From contig CAMFKP010000006.1 in the NCBI GenBank assembly GCA_945957385.1, forward strand, positions 34,269 to 98,268: a DNA stretch of 64,000 nucleotides, given 5' to 3'. Below the pieces are notes generated by a model. That model was not told the origin of the DNA, did not search any database, and worked only from the letters and a program-made list of their open reading frames with translations. The position numbers and the translations under genes are program-made. How positions within the stretch are numbered: position 1 is the first letter of the stretch; every line of letters begins with the position of its first letter. Of the stretch, positions 48,760 to 63,367 are shown in pieces. The stretch is from an uncultured Aeromonadaceae bacterium. GTDB taxonomy: Bacteria; Pseudomonadota; Gammaproteobacteria; Enterobacterales; Aeromonadaceae.

Positions 48760-50412
48760 TTACTTCTTCTTCTCGCGGCTGTGCAGTCCCTTCTTCTCCA
48801 GCTGGCGGTAGATCAGCGTCTGCTGGCAGATGGTGACGATGTTGGAGACCAGCCAGTACAGCGTCAGACCAGCCGGGAACCACAGGAACATGAAGGTGAA
48901 GATGATCGGCATGAACTGCATCACCTTCTGTTGCATCGGATCGGTCACCGTGGTCGGGCTCATCTTCTGGATCCACCACATGGTGGCACCCATCAGCAGC
49001 GGCAGCACGAAGAACGGATCCTTGACCGACAGGTCGGTGAGCCACAGCGCGAACGGCGCATGGCGCAGCTCGACGGATTCCATCAGCGTCCAGTACAGAG
49101 CGATGAAAATCGGCATCTGGATCAGGATCGGGAAGCAGCCACCCAGCGGGTTGACCTTCTCCTGCTTGTACAGCTCCATCATGCCTTGTGACATCTTCTG
49201 GCGATCATCACCGAAGCGTTCACGCAGTGCCTGCAGCTTGGGTTGCAGCATGCGCATCTTGGCCATTGAGGTGTACTGCGCCTTGGTCAGCGGATACATA
49301 CCGCCGCGCACAATCAGCGTGATCAGGATGATGGCCACGCCCCAGTTACCGACCAGGCTGTGCAGGAACTTCAACAGCTTGAACATCGGTTGGGCGATGA
49401 ACCACAACCAGCCGTAATCGACGGTCAGGTCCAGGTGCTTGGCAACGGCGGCCATCTCGTCCTGCAACTTCGGACCAACCCACAGCGTGGCACCCAGCGT
49501 GGCGGTGTTGCCGGCGGCGATGCTCTGCATCGGCTCTTTCAGACCGATGATGGCGTCCTGGTTGTTGCTGACGGCACGGGTGTAGAGGTTGTTCTTGCCA
49601 TTCGGCTCACCGGCCCAGGCGGCAACGAAATAGTGTTGCAGCATGCCGACCCAACCACCCTCGGTGGTGACATTCAGGTTACTTTCCTTGATGTTGTCGA
49701 AAGTTTCCTTCTTGTAACGGTTCTCGGTGCTGGAGTAGGCGGCACCGCGGTAGGCGCTGGCCATCAGGGCGTGGCTCTGCTGGTCGGCCGGGGCGGCAAT
49801 GGTTTGCTTCAGCTGGCCGTAGAACTGCATCTCCAGCGGCTTGCTGCTGCTGTTGTTGACCTTGTAATCCACATCGACCGTGAACTTGCCACGGGTCAGC
49901 GTGAACTCCTTGGTGAAGGTCACGCCATCGGCGTTGGTCCAGCTGAACGGCACCACCAGCTTGTCTTGACCATCGGCGAGACGGAATTCACTGGCAGTGG
50001 TGGTGTAGACCGGGCGGCCTTCGGCACGGCTGTCCGGACCATCACGTCCAATCAAACCACTCTGGGCGATATACAACCGGCCTGGCTTGTCCATCAGCAG
50101 TTCGAAGGGTTCGCTGGAACCTTGGGCCACGGTGTGGTTCAGCAACTTGGCGTCGACGATATCGCCGCCCAGGGTGTCCACTTGCAGTTGCAGCTGATCG
50201 GAGACCAGCGTGATCAGCTGACGATGAGTTTGCGGGGCCTGGTCTGCCGGCACATCCGCATTGGCCGTCGTAGAGGCTTGCGGCACGGAAGAGTCGGTTT
50301 GCGTCACAGCAGCAGCCTGCGGCTTGGGCGCCTTGTCGGTCTGCCACTGTTGCCACAGCAGAAAGCTGACGACCAGCAATCCGATGACAAGTAGGTTACG
50401 TTGAGAATCCAT
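48760..50412 (-). CDS. yidC: YidC, membrane-protein insertase
   Basis: This 550-residue protein has an N-terminal membrane anchor ([18 protein letters not shown]), a large periplasmic beta domain (about residues 55-340), and the conserved membrane core starting [31 protein letters not shown] with a conserved groove Arg. A charged C-terminal tail ends SREKKK. It inserts membrane proteins, including the ATP synthase c subunit. The cluster mnmE-yidC-yidD-rnpA-rpmH is the usual one. Confidence 0.97.
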   Translation of the reverse strand: MDSQRNLLVIGLLVVSFLLWQQWQTDKAPKPQAAAVTQTDSSVPQASTTANADVPADQAPQTHRQLITLVSDQLQLQVDTLGGDIVDAKLLNHTVAQGSSEPFELLMDKPGRLYIAQSGLIGRDGPDSRAEGRPVYTTTASEFRLADGQDKLVVPFSWTNADGVTFTKEFTLTRGKFTVDVDYKVNNSSSKPLEMQFYGQLKQTIAAPADQQSHALMASAYRGAAYSSTENRYKKETFDNIKESNLNVTTEGGWVGMLQHYFVAAWAGEPNGKNNLYTRAVSNNQDAIIGLKEPMQSIAAGNTATLGATLWVGPKLQDEMAAVAKHLDLTVDYGWLWFIAQPMFKLLKFLHSLVGNWGVAIILITLIVRGGMYPLTKAQYTSMAKMRMLQPKLQALRERFGDDRQKMSQGMMELYKQEKVNPLGGCFPILIQMPIFIALYWTLMESVELRHAPFALWLTDLSVKDPFFVLPLLMGATMWWIQKMSPTTVTDPMQQKVMQFMPIIFTFMFLWFPAGLTLYWLVSNIVTICQQTLIYRQLEKKGLHSREKKK

Positions 50413-50638
50413 AGTTAGTTTCTTCGCTTCTTCGGCTTGGGTTGCGGGACCGGGTCATAGCCCCCAGAGTGTAAGGGGTGACATTTTAATAGACGTTTGA
50501 TACCTAACCAAACGCCTTTTATGAGACCGTGCAGGCAGATTGCTTCAATCGTGTATTGTGAGCAGCTCGGATGGAACCGGCAGCGCGGGCCCAGCAGTGG
50601 ACTAATCAGCAACTGGTACAGGCGAACCAGTTTGACCG

Positions 50639-51639
<1,001 letters not shown>

Positions 51640-53013
51640 GTGACAGCTTCGCTTTGGCAGCAATGCCTGAACCGGCTGCAAGATGAATTGCCTTCTGGCG
51701 AATTCAGCATGTGGATCAGGCCTTTACAGGCGGAGTCTGGCGATCGTTCCCTGACGCTTTATGCCCCAAACCGTTTTATTCTTGACTGGGTTCGTGACAA
51801 GTACTTGTTACGGATCAACGGCTTGATCGCCGAGTTTTGCGGATCCGATGCTCCGCAATTGCGTTTTGATATCGGCAGCCGCAGCCAATCGGCCTCGTCA
51901 CCTGTGCATAAACCGGTCGCCGGTCGTGCCGCTCCGATCCCCACCTCCCCAAGCTGGGGGGAAAAGAGCGAGCCCAAGCCCGAGATCAACCACAAGAGCA
52001 ATGTCAATGTGACCTATACCTTCGACAACTTTGTTGAGGGTAAGTCAAACCAGTTAGCCCGGGCCGCCGCCAGTCAGGTCGCGGATAACCCTGGTAGCGC
52101 CTACAATCCGCTGTTCCTGTACGGGGGGACCGGTTTGGGTAAGACGCACTTGCTGCACGCCGTGGGTAATGCGATCAAGGATCGCAATCCTGATGCCAAG
52201 GTGGTGTATATGCACTCCGAGCGTTTTGTCCAGGATATGGTCAAGGCGTTGCAAACCAACGCCATCGAAGAATTCAAACGTTATTACCGCAGCGTCGATG
52301 CACTGTTGATCGACGACATTCAGTTCTTCGCCAACAAGGAGCGCTCTCAGGAGGAGTTTTTCCACACCTTCAATGCGCTGTTGGAAGGTAACCAACAAAT
52401 CATCCTCACCTCGGACCGTTATCCCAAAGAAATTGACGGAGTCGAAGATCGGTTGAAATCCCGTTTTGGTTGGGGACTGACGGTTGCCATCGAACCGCCG
52501 GAGTTGGAAACCCGCGTCGCGATTTTGATGCGCAAGGCTGAGGAGAGCAAAATCCATCTGCCCGATGAGGTCGCATTTTTTATTGCCAAGCGTCTGCGCT
52601 CAAACGTGCGGGAGCTGGAGGGTGCGCTTAATCGGGTCATTGCCAACGCCAATTTTACCGGTCGGGCTATCAATATCGATTTTGTTCGCGAAGCGCTGCG
52701 CGATCTGCTGGCGCTGCAAGAAAAGTTAGTCACCATCGATAACATCCAGAAGACCGTCGCCGAATACTACAAAATCAAGGTTGCCGATCTGCTGTCGAAG
52801 CGTCGCTCCCGTTCGGTTGCCAGACCTCGGCAGTTGGCGATGGCGCTCGCCAAGGAGTTAACCAACCACAGTCTGCCGGAGATCGGCGATGCATTCGGCG
52901 GGCGTGACCATACAACGGTACTGCATGCTTGTCGCAAGATCGCCGAGTTGCGCGAGGAGAGTCACGATATCAAGGAAGACTACTCCAACCTGATTCGAAC
53001 CCTCTCATCCTGA
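51640..53013 (+). CDS. dnaA: DnaA, replication initiator
   Basis: This 457-residue protein starts at the GTG at 51640 after a GGGGAG site, as E. coli dnaA also uses GTG. Domain I begins [30 protein letters not shown] Ser/Pro-rich domain II follows. Domain III has Walker A GGTGLGKT, Walker [10 protein letters not shown] and the box VII arginine-finger region. Domain IV has the signature [14 protein letters not shown] that binds TTATCCACA boxes. Confidence 0.98.
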   Translation: MTASLWQQCLNRLQDELPSGEFSMWIRPLQAESGDRSLTLYAPNRFILDWVRDKYLLRINGLIAEFCGSDAPQLRFDIGSRSQSASSPVHKPVAGRAAPIPTSPSWGEKSEPKPEINHKSNVNVTYTFDNFVEGKSNQLARAAASQVADNPGSAYNPLFLYGGTGLGKTHLLHAVGNAIKDRNPDAKVVYMHSERFVQDMVKALQTNAIEEFKRYYRSVDALLIDDIQFFANKERSQEEFFHTFNALLEGNQQIILTSDRYPKEIDGVEDRLKSRFGWGLTVAIEPPELETRVAILMRKAEESKIHLPDEVAFFIAKRLRSNVRELEGALNRVIANANFTGRAINIDFVREALRDLLALQEKLVTIDNIQKTVAEYYKIKVADLLSKRRSRSVARPRQLAMALAKELTNHSLPEIGDAFGGRDHTTVLHACRKIAELREESHDIKEDYSNLIRTLSS

Positions 53014-53028
53014 TAACGGAGCTTTCAG

Positions 53029-54129
53029 ATGCAATTTGTCATTTCTCGTGAGACGTTGCTCCGCCCGCTGCAATTGGTATCGGGCTCTCTGGGAGGGCGT
53101 CCTACGCTGCCGATTTTGTCCAATGTTCTGCTGGATGTCAGTGATGGGCGCCTGTCGATGACGGGGACAGATCTTGAGGTTGAGATGATCGGTCGTGTTC
53201 CGGTTGCCCAGGCTCTGGCGGGCCGAACCACGGTCCCAGCACGCAAGCTGCTGGATATCTGCCGCGGTTTACCGGATAGCGCCGAGATCAGCTTTCAGCT
53301 GGATGGCGATCGTGTGATTGTGCGCTCCGGACGCAGTCGTTTCTCGCTGTCGACGCTGCCGGCGTCCGAGTTTCCAAATATTGAAGATTGGGAGTCCCTG
53401 CTGGAGTTTGATATCAGCCAGCAAGAGCTCAAACGACTGATTGAATCGACGCAATTCTCGATGGCCAGTCAGGATGTTCGCTATTACTTGAACGGCATGC
53501 TGTTTGAGGCTCAAGGCTCCAGCTTACGTACCGTTTCCACCGATGGTCACCGTCTTGCCACCTGTCGTCGCGATGTCGTTGAGCAGGCATTGCCGGAGCA
53601 GCAGTTGATCCTGCCGCGTAAGGGGGTTCTTGAGCTTGTTCGCCTGCTGGAAAATGACGACAAGCCTATTCGCCTGCAGATGGGCCGTAACAACTTACGT
53701 GCCGTTTCCGAAGGTTTCGTGTTTACCTCCAAGCTGGTTGATGGACGCTTCCCGGATTATCGCCGGGTCCTGCCGCGCAACAGTGATAAGACTGTGCTGG
53801 CCGATCGTGAAGCGATGCGTCAGGCATTTGCGCGCGCGGCCATCTTGTCCAATGACAAGCTGCGGGGAGTTCGTCTGTTTCTGCAGCCAAATTTGTTGCG
53901 CATCACGGCGAACAACCCAGAGCAGGAAGAGGCCGAAGAGTTGCTGGATGTGGTGTATTCAGGTCCCGAATTGGAGATTGGATTTAATGTCTCCTATGTG
54001 CTCGACGTGCTGAATACGTTAAAATGTGAGCAGATAAAAATCAGCCTGACTGACGCAAACAGCAGTGCCTTGCTGGAAGATGCCAGCAGTGATGCGGCCT
54101 TGTATGTGGTGATGCCGATGCGGCTTTGA
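53029..54129 (+). CDS. dnaN: DnaN, DNA polymerase III sliding clamp
   Basis: This 366-residue protein equals E. coli beta clamp in length, with three similar domains and the conserved end YVVMPMRL. It lies 15 bp after dnaA. It tethers polymerase III to DNA. Confidence 0.98.
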   Translation: MQFVISRETLLRPLQLVSGSLGGRPTLPILSNVLLDVSDGRLSMTGTDLEVEMIGRVPVAQALAGRTTVPARKLLDICRGLPDSAEISFQLDGDRVIVRSGRSRFSLSTLPASEFPNIEDWESLLEFDISQQELKRLIESTQFSMASQDVRYYLNGMLFEAQGSSLRTVSTDGHRLATCRRDVVEQALPEQQLILPRKGVLELVRLLENDDKPIRLQMGRNNLRAVSEGFVFTSKLVDGRFPDYRRVLPRNSDKTVLADREAMRQAFARAAILSNDKLRGVRLFLQPNLLRITANNPEQEEAEELLDVVYSGPELEIGFNVSYVLDVLNTLKCEQIKISLTDANSSALLEDASSDAALYVVMPMRL

Positions 54130-54131
54130 CC

Positions 54132-57655
<3,524 letters not shown>

Positions 57656-57671
57656 CGCGGTATCATTCAAT

Positions 57672-57701
57672 AAAAAAGCCAGTCATCTGACTGGCTTTTT
57701 T
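57672..57701 (+). terminator. Terminator of the dnaA-gyrB operon
   Basis: The stem AAAAAGCCAGTCA/TGACTGGCTTTTT has a 2-base loop. Its terminal T-run leads directly into a parS palindrome. Confidence 0.88.
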
Positions 57702-57716
57702 GTTTCACGTGAAACA
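57701..57716. promoter_or_regulatory. parS: parS site after gyrB
   Basis: TGTTTCACGTGAAACA is an exact match to the 16-bp parS palindrome recognised by chromosomal ParB (Spo0J) proteins. Confidence 0.93.
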
Positions 57717-57733
57717 GTGAAATCAGCTCACCA

Positions 57734-58723
57734 TCAATGATGGCTGGCATTCATCTCCAGAATCTGAGCCGGTGGCCGAGCTACGGTAACTTGATTTCGG
57801 CCATTGTGCTTGGAGTGATACAGGGCGTTATCTGCTGCGATCAACCAGTCTGCGGCACTGGTCGTTTGTCGGTTAAGATTGGCCAGCCCTAAACTGATGG
57901 TCAAACTAATACGCTGTTCTTCATACTCAATAACCAAATTCGAGATGACTTGGCGCAAGCGCTCGGCAACTGCGTACGCTGTTGCCCCATCGGTATCGAG
58001 TAGCAGCACGCCAAATTCTTCGCCACCATAGCGCCCGGCAATATCGGTCCCGCGGAGTTCTTGCTTCAATGTAGTGGCGACGCAACGCAAGACCGCATCA
58101 CCCGCCGGATGGCCATAGGTATCATTGATTTTCTTGAAAAAATCGATGTCGAACATCATCAGTGTGACCGGGGAATTGGTGCGCTGGAAACGCTGATATT
58201 CGAGCCGTAGACACTCTTCCCAATGGCCACGGTTATACAAAGTTGTCAGCCTATCGGTGATTGATAGCGCTTTAAGCTGCTGGTTGGCCTGTTGCAGCCC
58301 CAACTTGCCAATCGCAGCATCTGTTACATCGTAAATGATGATACAGATATGATCGCAATTGCCCGTTCTGGAGAGGAGGGGCATCAGAGTGATATTTTGG
58401 TACATCAGCAGGCTGTGTCCGGTAAAAGGACGGGTGCTGACAAAGTCAAACAACCGGGGACGCTGCTCCCATGAGCTGAACACTGGGCTGCGTAATGCAA
58501 ACACTTCTTCTACTTTGCGGCGCAGCCAGCCTTCTGGTAGGTCAGGAAACTGTTCAAGCAAGCTATGGCCACGAATATGGCTGGCCAGATGACCACTGTG
58601 GTTTTCCATGAAACCATTCCATAACTGCACCTGGTAATGGCGATCAATGACCACCAGACCAACATCTATGGTTTGCAGTATGTCCATCAACCAGTGGAAA
58701 TCGTCGAGCTCCAACAGATTCAT
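57734..58723 (-). CDS. PAS-GGDEF diguanylate cyclase
   Basis: This 329-residue protein has an N-terminal PAS-like domain (TIDVGLVVIDRHYQVQLWNGFMENHSG, about residues 17-130) and a GGDEF domain (about 155-325) with ALSITDRLTTLYNRGH, FDIDFFKKINDTYGHPAGD and the active motif GGEEF. The inhibitory site RGTD lies five residues upstream. It should make c-di-GMP. It follows the REC-CheC-like gene by 6 bp on the same strand, so they probably form one signalling unit. Confidence 0.92.
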   Translation of the reverse strand: MNLLELDDFHWLMDILQTIDVGLVVIDRHYQVQLWNGFMENHSGHLASHIRGHSLLEQFPDLPEGWLRRKVEEVFALRSPVFSSWEQRPRLFDFVSTRPFTGHSLLMYQNITLMPLLSRTGNCDHICIIIYDVTDAAIGKLGLQQANQQLKALSITDRLTTLYNRGHWEECLRLEYQRFQRTNSPVTLMMFDIDFFKKINDTYGHPAGDAVLRCVATTLKQELRGTDIAGRYGGEEFGVLLLDTDGATAYAVAERLRQVISNLVIEYEEQRISLTISLGLANLNRQTTSAADWLIAADNALYHSKHNGRNQVTVARPPAQILEMNASHH

Positions 58724-58729
58724 CGGCAG

Positions 58730-59725
58730 TTACTCGGTAATCAGGCTCAGTCGTCGCTGCAGCGGTGACAGAGAGGCATCAGTGAATAGCAACAGCAGTG
58801 TGCACTGAATCTGTTGCGACGGTATGGTGTAGGCGAGGCTGACGCTAAGGGCTTGCTGCGCTGTCTCTTGGCTGGTCTGTCCGGATTCAGTTGGTTTTAT
58901 CAGGCTGGGATGGCTACGACTGAAACGTAAACCCAGCAGATCAGATAGACCCAGTAACAAGGTACCGGCAAGCATACTGGCGAGTTCGATTAGCAGCGAC
59001 TGGCGCTCTTCAGCTACCTCGTCATCAAATCCCAGCAGCGGAGCTATACGGCTAATATCTTGCTGCAGGAAATGAATGAGACATTCCCCGGCGATGGATG
59101 ACCCGACAAAGCCCTGGCTGACAACCATGTTGCTATCTTCTTCAAGCCAATGATACAGCTTGCTGTGTAGTTGTCCGGTTGTAATGAGTTTGACTTGTGG
59201 AATCGGCAAATGGATAAACAGGTTAAGGAGATCAGCAAGTTGGCGCGCTGCTTGGCCCATCGCAATATTGACGATCTCCTGCAAGCTCTCCTCATAACCG
59301 ATCTTTTCTTCATCGCTGTGGCGCAGCGAGTGTTCGCTGTAGTCTGTATTTTGGCTCAGCAGACCGCATTGACGTAGGGCGCTAACCAGTTGTTCTTGCT
59401 GGAGCGGTTTTTGCAGGAACGCTACAGCCCCCATGGCGAGAATTCTTTGATGGGCCTGAGACTGAATATCACCCGATACAACGATAACCAGCGTGTTCAG
59501 CTGTTCGTTGCGAATCGCTTCCAGGACCTGATAACCATCGATGCCCGGCATATTCAAATCCAGAAATAATAGCTCGCCGTGGCCCTGCCTCAACAGCTGC
59601 AGCGCCTCTTCACCATGGCTGGCGGTGAGAATTTCGCGCGCGAGTCCAGCTGGCAAACTGCGAATCAGTTGCTGGCGGGCAAAGCGTGAGTCGTCACAGA
59701 CGATGACAGATTGCAACATAGTCAT
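58730..59725 (-). CDS. REC - CheC-like phosphatase domain protein
   Basis: This 331-residue protein has an N-terminal receiver domain (VIVCDDSRFARQQLIR with acidic pocket, Asp56 in LFLDLNMPGIDGY, Lys in FLQKPL) and a C-terminal CheC/CheX/FliY-type domain (about residues 140-330, with ESLQEIVNIAMGQAARQLADLL and LLIELASMLAGTLLLGLSDLL). The two Glu/Asn-containing helices are typical of CheY-P phosphatases. Two ATGs (59725, 59719) are possible. It is coupled to the diguanylate cyclase gene. Confidence 0.82.
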   Translation of the reverse strand: MTMLQSVIVCDDSRFARQQLIRSLPAGLAREILTASHGEEALQLLRQGHGELLFLDLNMPGIDGYQVLEAIRNEQLNTLVIVVSGDIQSQAHQRILAMGAVAFLQKPLQQEQLVSALRQCGLLSQNTDYSEHSLRHSDEEKIGYEESLQEIVNIAMGQAARQLADLLNLFIHLPIPQVKLITTGQLHSKLYHWLEEDSNMVVSQGFVGSSIAGECLIHFLQQDISRIAPLLGFDDEVAEERQSLLIELASMLAGTLLLGLSDLLGLRFSRSHPSLIKPTESGQTSQETAQQALSVSLAYTIPSQQIQCTLLLLFTDASLSPLQRRLSLITE

Positions 59726-59806
59726 GGATTAAAAACCGAACAGAACCCTATTCTGGCATGGTGGAAACCGAAAACAATCTTTCACACCACGAAGTGAGTG
59801 CCATAT

Positions 59807-61063
59807 CTAATTACGCCACAAATGGTCGAGATTGCCGATGGTTTTCGCGAGAATATCCACGCCTGCCGAAACAACGTCTGGATGCTGGGCATAATTTAGA
59901 CGCATGCACTCCTGCTGGTGACGCCAGCCGGTATCGGTAATGCCAGGAAAGAAGTAATGTCCAGGCACCAGGATCAGTCCTTGCTCCTTGAGGCGAAGGT
60001 AGAGCTCCTGGCTATGGATTGGCAGGCCTTCAAACCAGAGCCAAAGAAATAAGGCGCCTTCTGGTTTATGAATGCGTAGGCGGGGCGCGGGGATGGCATC
60101 TTGCAACTTGGTTACCGTTTGCCACGCTCGTTGCTCGTAAAAGGGACGAATAACGTCTTGGCTTAAGCGGATGATTTCACCATTCTCAACCCAGGGCTGC
60201 ATCAGCGTAGGGCCAATGCCACCTGGTGCGAGATTAATGATTCCCGAAAGATTGCCCAGGGCGTCAATGATGGATTCCGGCGCGATGACAATCCCACAGC
60301 GTGCGCCAGGGAGGCCGAGCTTGGAGAGGCTCATGCAGAGAATGGTGTTGTCATTCCAGAACGGCGTCACATCGCTGAAGATGATGTTGGGAAATGGCGT
60401 TCCATAGGCGTTATCTATCAATAAGGGAATGCCCCGGGCTTGAGCAATTTCATCCAGGTGTCTGATCTCTTCATCAGTCAGCACGTTTCCGGTTGGATTG
60501 GTTGGACGTGAGACACAGATCAATCCGATATCATCCCCGACCTCAAGTTGCTCAAAGTCGATATGATACTTGAATAGCCCATTCTCCAGCAGGCTGATGC
60601 TCGGTTTACCGGCAACGAACATCTCTTCACTCAATGCGGAATCGGCATAACCGATATACTCGGGCGCTAATGGAAATAGCACCTTCTTTTTGGTGGTGGC
60701 GAAATCGCCGGCGAACAGGTTAAACAGATAGAAGAAGGCGGTTTGACTACCATTGGTCAACGCAATATTGCGAGCACTGATGGCCCAGCCATATTCACGT
60801 TGCAGCAAGGCGGCGAGTGCTTCGGTAAAGCTGTTCTTACCTTTTGGACCATCGTAGTTAGCCAGCGCCTGTAACAGTTCGCCACTGCCTAACTGTTTGC
60901 CAAGTTGCTGATTGAACGCCGTTTGCATTTCTGGGATAACCGCTGGATTACCACCTCCCAACATGATGGCATTTGGGTTTTGAAGCCCCTGATTCAAATC
61001 ATCCATTAATTGGGTGATTCCAGCATGACGTGTGAATTTTTGGCCAAACAGCGAGTAATCCAT
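59807..61063 (-). CDS. avtA: AvtA, valine-pyruvate aminotransferase
   Basis: This 418-residue PLP enzyme starts at the Met at 61063 (MDYSLFGQKFTRHAGI, like E. coli AvtA). Segments include IMLGGGNPAVIPEM, ALTNGSQTAFFYLFNLFAG, VSRPTNPTGNVLTDEE, DNAYGTPFPNI, the PLP-binding lysine in SLSKLGLPGARCG, and RLNYAQ near the end. It exchanges alanine and valine amino groups with 2-oxo acids. Confidence 0.93.
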   Translation of the reverse strand: MDYSLFGQKFTRHAGITQLMDDLNQGLQNPNAIMLGGGNPAVIPEMQTAFNQQLGKQLGSGELLQALANYDGPKGKNSFTEALAALLQREYGWAISARNIALTNGSQTAFFYLFNLFAGDFATTKKKVLFPLAPEYIGYADSALSEEMFVAGKPSISLLENGLFKYHIDFEQLEVGDDIGLICVSRPTNPTGNVLTDEEIRHLDEIAQARGIPLLIDNAYGTPFPNIIFSDVTPFWNDNTILCMSLSKLGLPGARCGIVIAPESIIDALGNLSGIINLAPGGIGPTLMQPWVENGEIIRLSQDVIRPFYEQRAWQTVTKLQDAIPAPRLRIHKPEGALFLWLWFEGLPIHSQELYLRLKEQGLILVPGHYFFPGITDTGWRHQQECMRLNYAQHPDVVSAGVDILAKTIGNLDHLWRN

Positions 61064-61154
61064 AACAGTGTAAATCCAGTCAACGTGGCGCAATAAAGTG
61101 CTCTGTTTTAGCGTGCTGAGTTCTGCTGTCAACCCCACAAAGGCAGATTAAGTT

Positions 61155-61170
61155 TGTTTCACGTGAAACG
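61155..61170. promoter_or_regulatory. parS: parS-like site upstream of avtA
   Basis: TGTTTCACGTGAAACG matches the parS consensus at 15 of 16 positions and lies in the avtA-glyS spacer, about 90 bp before the avtA start. Confidence 0.85.
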
Positions 61171-61251
61171 AATGCGGATGCCTTTGTTTTGTTGGTAGCA
61201 AAAAATCGCAATCCAATATCATATTGCGATAGCTTGTCTTGTTCATAAATA

Positions 61252-61277
61252 AAAAGCCCGGACAAGTCCGGGCTTTT
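61252..61277 (-). terminator. Terminator of glyQS
   Basis: A perfect 12-bp stem AAAAGCCCGGAC/GTCCGGGCTTTT with a 2-base loop is followed on the minus strand by T-rich sequence, about 20 bp after the glyS stop codon. Confidence 0.88.
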
Positions 61278-61295
61278 GTGGCTAATTTGCAGTGT

Positions 61296-63365
61296 TTATT
61301 TCTGCAGTAACGAGATGTCGGCAATCTCGAGGAACAAATTACGCAATCTGGCCAACAACGTCAGACGATTCAGACGCAGGGCTGCGTCCTCTGCCATGAC
61401 CATCACCTGTTCAAAGAAGGTGTCCACCACATCGCGTAATCCGGCCAGCGTCGACAAGGCTTGCTGATACTCGCCGGCGGCAAACAACGGCGCCAGTGCG
61501 GATTCCAGTTCGGCGACCTTGGCGGCCAATGCCTGCTCGGCGCTGTCTTGCAACAGGGTGCCATCGACGGCAGCATTCAACTGACCATCAAACTTGGCCA
61601 GAATATTGGATACGCGCTTATTGGCTGCAGCCAGCGCTTCGGCGGCATCTAGCGTCCGGAAGTGGCTTACGGCCTTCACGCGACGATCAAAGTCAGCAGG
61701 GCGAGTTGGGCGACGTGCCAACACGGCCTGAATCACATCGACTTCAATGCCATCATCCTGATATGACGCCCGGAAGCGTGCCAGCATGAAGTCGATGACT
61801 TCGTCGGCAGCCTTGGCGTTCGTCAACTTGTTGCCATACAGCTCAACCGCCTTGGCAACCAGATCGGTCAAGTCCAGATCCAGCTGTTTCTCAACGATGA
61901 TGCGCAGGGTGCCGATGGCCGCACGACGCAGGGCAAACGGATCTTTATCTCCCTTGGGTGCTTGGCCAATGCCGAAGATCCCGACCAGGGTGTCCAGCTT
62001 ATCAGCGATGGCGACGGCACAGGCGACGAGGCCTTGCGGGAGCGCATCACCAGCAAAACGTGGCATGTATTGTTCATTCAATGCGACCGCAACGTCTTCA
62101 GCCTCCCCATCGTGCCGGGCATAATGCATGCCCATGACACCCTGGGTATCGGTGAATTCCATCACCATCTGCGTCATCAGGTCACATTTGGAGAGCAGCC
62201 CAGCACGAGTTGCATGCTCGACATCGGCACCGATACGGGCAGCGATGAAGGCGCTCATTTCGGCAATCCGTACGGACTTATCTTTCAGCGTACCCAGCTG
62301 TTGTTGGAACAGAACGGTTTCCAGGGTTTCCAGACGCGCGGAGAGCGGTTGCTTCTTGTCGGTCTTGAAGAAAAACTCAGCATCCGAGAGGCGAGGGCGT
62401 ACCACGCGCTCGTTACCGGCGATAATCTGGCTGGGATCTTTGGAGTCGATATTGCTGACGAAGATGAAGTTCGGCATCAGTTTGCCTGCCGCATCGTAGA
62501 CCGGGAAGTACTTCTGGTCACCCTTCATGGTGTAGACCAGCGCCTCTGCCGGCACGTCGAGGAACTTCTCTTCAAAGGTCGCGGTCAGAATCACCGGCCA
62601 CTCGACGAGTGAGGTGACTTCTTCGAGCAACGACTCTTCGATATCTGCGATACCGCCCAGTTTGGCCGCCGCGGCCTCGGCTCCCGCCTGAATAAACGCC
62701 TTGCGACGTGCGAAATCCGCAATCACCTTGCCGCGCTCTTCCAACAGGGCCGGGTATTGATCGGCGTGCTCGATCTGGAACTCCGCCTCACCCATAAACC
62801 GGTGACCGCGGATGGTCCGGCCGGAGGTCAAACCCAGCACGTTACCTTCGATCAGTTCACTCCCCAGCAACATGCACAGGGTATGTACTGGGCGAACGAA
62901 TTGAGTGCGGCTGGCACCCCAACGCATCAGCTTCGGGATCGGCAGGCTGGCCAGAGCCGTTGCCGTCATGTCGGCGATCAGGTTGCGGGTTGGCTGTCCG
63001 GTAACGGTAGCGCGATAGACCAGCCATTCACCTTTGTCGGTGACCAGACGATCCGCCTGTTCTACCTCGATACCATTGGAGCGGGCCCAGCCGGCAGCGG
63101 CCGGTGTTGGCTTGCCATCAACAAAGGCAGCGCTGACGGCTGGACCACGTTTTTCGACCTGCTTGTCGTTCTGAGTGGTTGCCAACTGATGAACTTTTAG
63201 CGCCAGACGACGCGGTGCGGCAAACCATTCGACTCGGGCGAAGGCCAGTTCGGCCTTGGTCAACTCTTCGGTGAACTTCTCGGCAAAAGCCTCCGCCAAC
63301 TTGCGCAGTGCCTTGGGTGGCAGCTCTTCGGTGCCGAGTTCAATCAACAGATTCTCAGTAACCAT
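61296..63365 (-). CDS. glyS: GlyS, glycyl-tRNA synthetase beta subunit
   Basis: This 689-residue protein, equal to E. coli GlyS in length, begins [23 protein letters not shown] and has the HD-like core and C-terminal anticodon-binding region. I prefer ATG 63365, which has AAGG at good spacing, over the GTG at 63371 that overlaps the glyQ stop. With GlyQ it forms the heterotetrameric enzyme. Confidence 0.96.
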   Translation of the reverse strand: MVTENLLIELGTEELPPKALRKLAEAFAEKFTEELTKAELAFARVEWFAAPRRLALKVHQLATTQNDKQVEKRGPAVSAAFVDGKPTPAAAGWARSNGIEVEQADRLVTDKGEWLVYRATVTGQPTRNLIADMTATALASLPIPKLMRWGASRTQFVRPVHTLCMLLGSELIEGNVLGLTSGRTIRGHRFMGEAEFQIEHADQYPALLEERGKVIADFARRKAFIQAGAEAAAAKLGGIADIEESLLEEVTSLVEWPVILTATFEEKFLDVPAEALVYTMKGDQKYFPVYDAAGKLMPNFIFVSNIDSKDPSQIIAGNERVVRPRLSDAEFFFKTDKKQPLSARLETLETVLFQQQLGTLKDKSVRIAEMSAFIAARIGADVEHATRAGLLSKCDLMTQMVMEFTDTQGVMGMHYARHDGEAEDVAVALNEQYMPRFAGDALPQGLVACAVAIADKLDTLVGIFGIGQAPKGDKDPFALRRAAIGTLRIIVEKQLDLDLTDLVAKAVELYGNKLTNAKAADEVIDFMLARFRASYQDDGIEVDVIQAVLARRPTRPADFDRRVKAVSHFRTLDAAEALAAANKRVSNILAKFDGQLNAAVDGTLLQDSAEQALAAKVAELESALAPLFAAGEYQQALSTLAGLRDVVDTFFEQVMVMAEDAALRLNRLTLLARLRNLFLEIADISLLQK

Positions 63366-63367
63366 GC

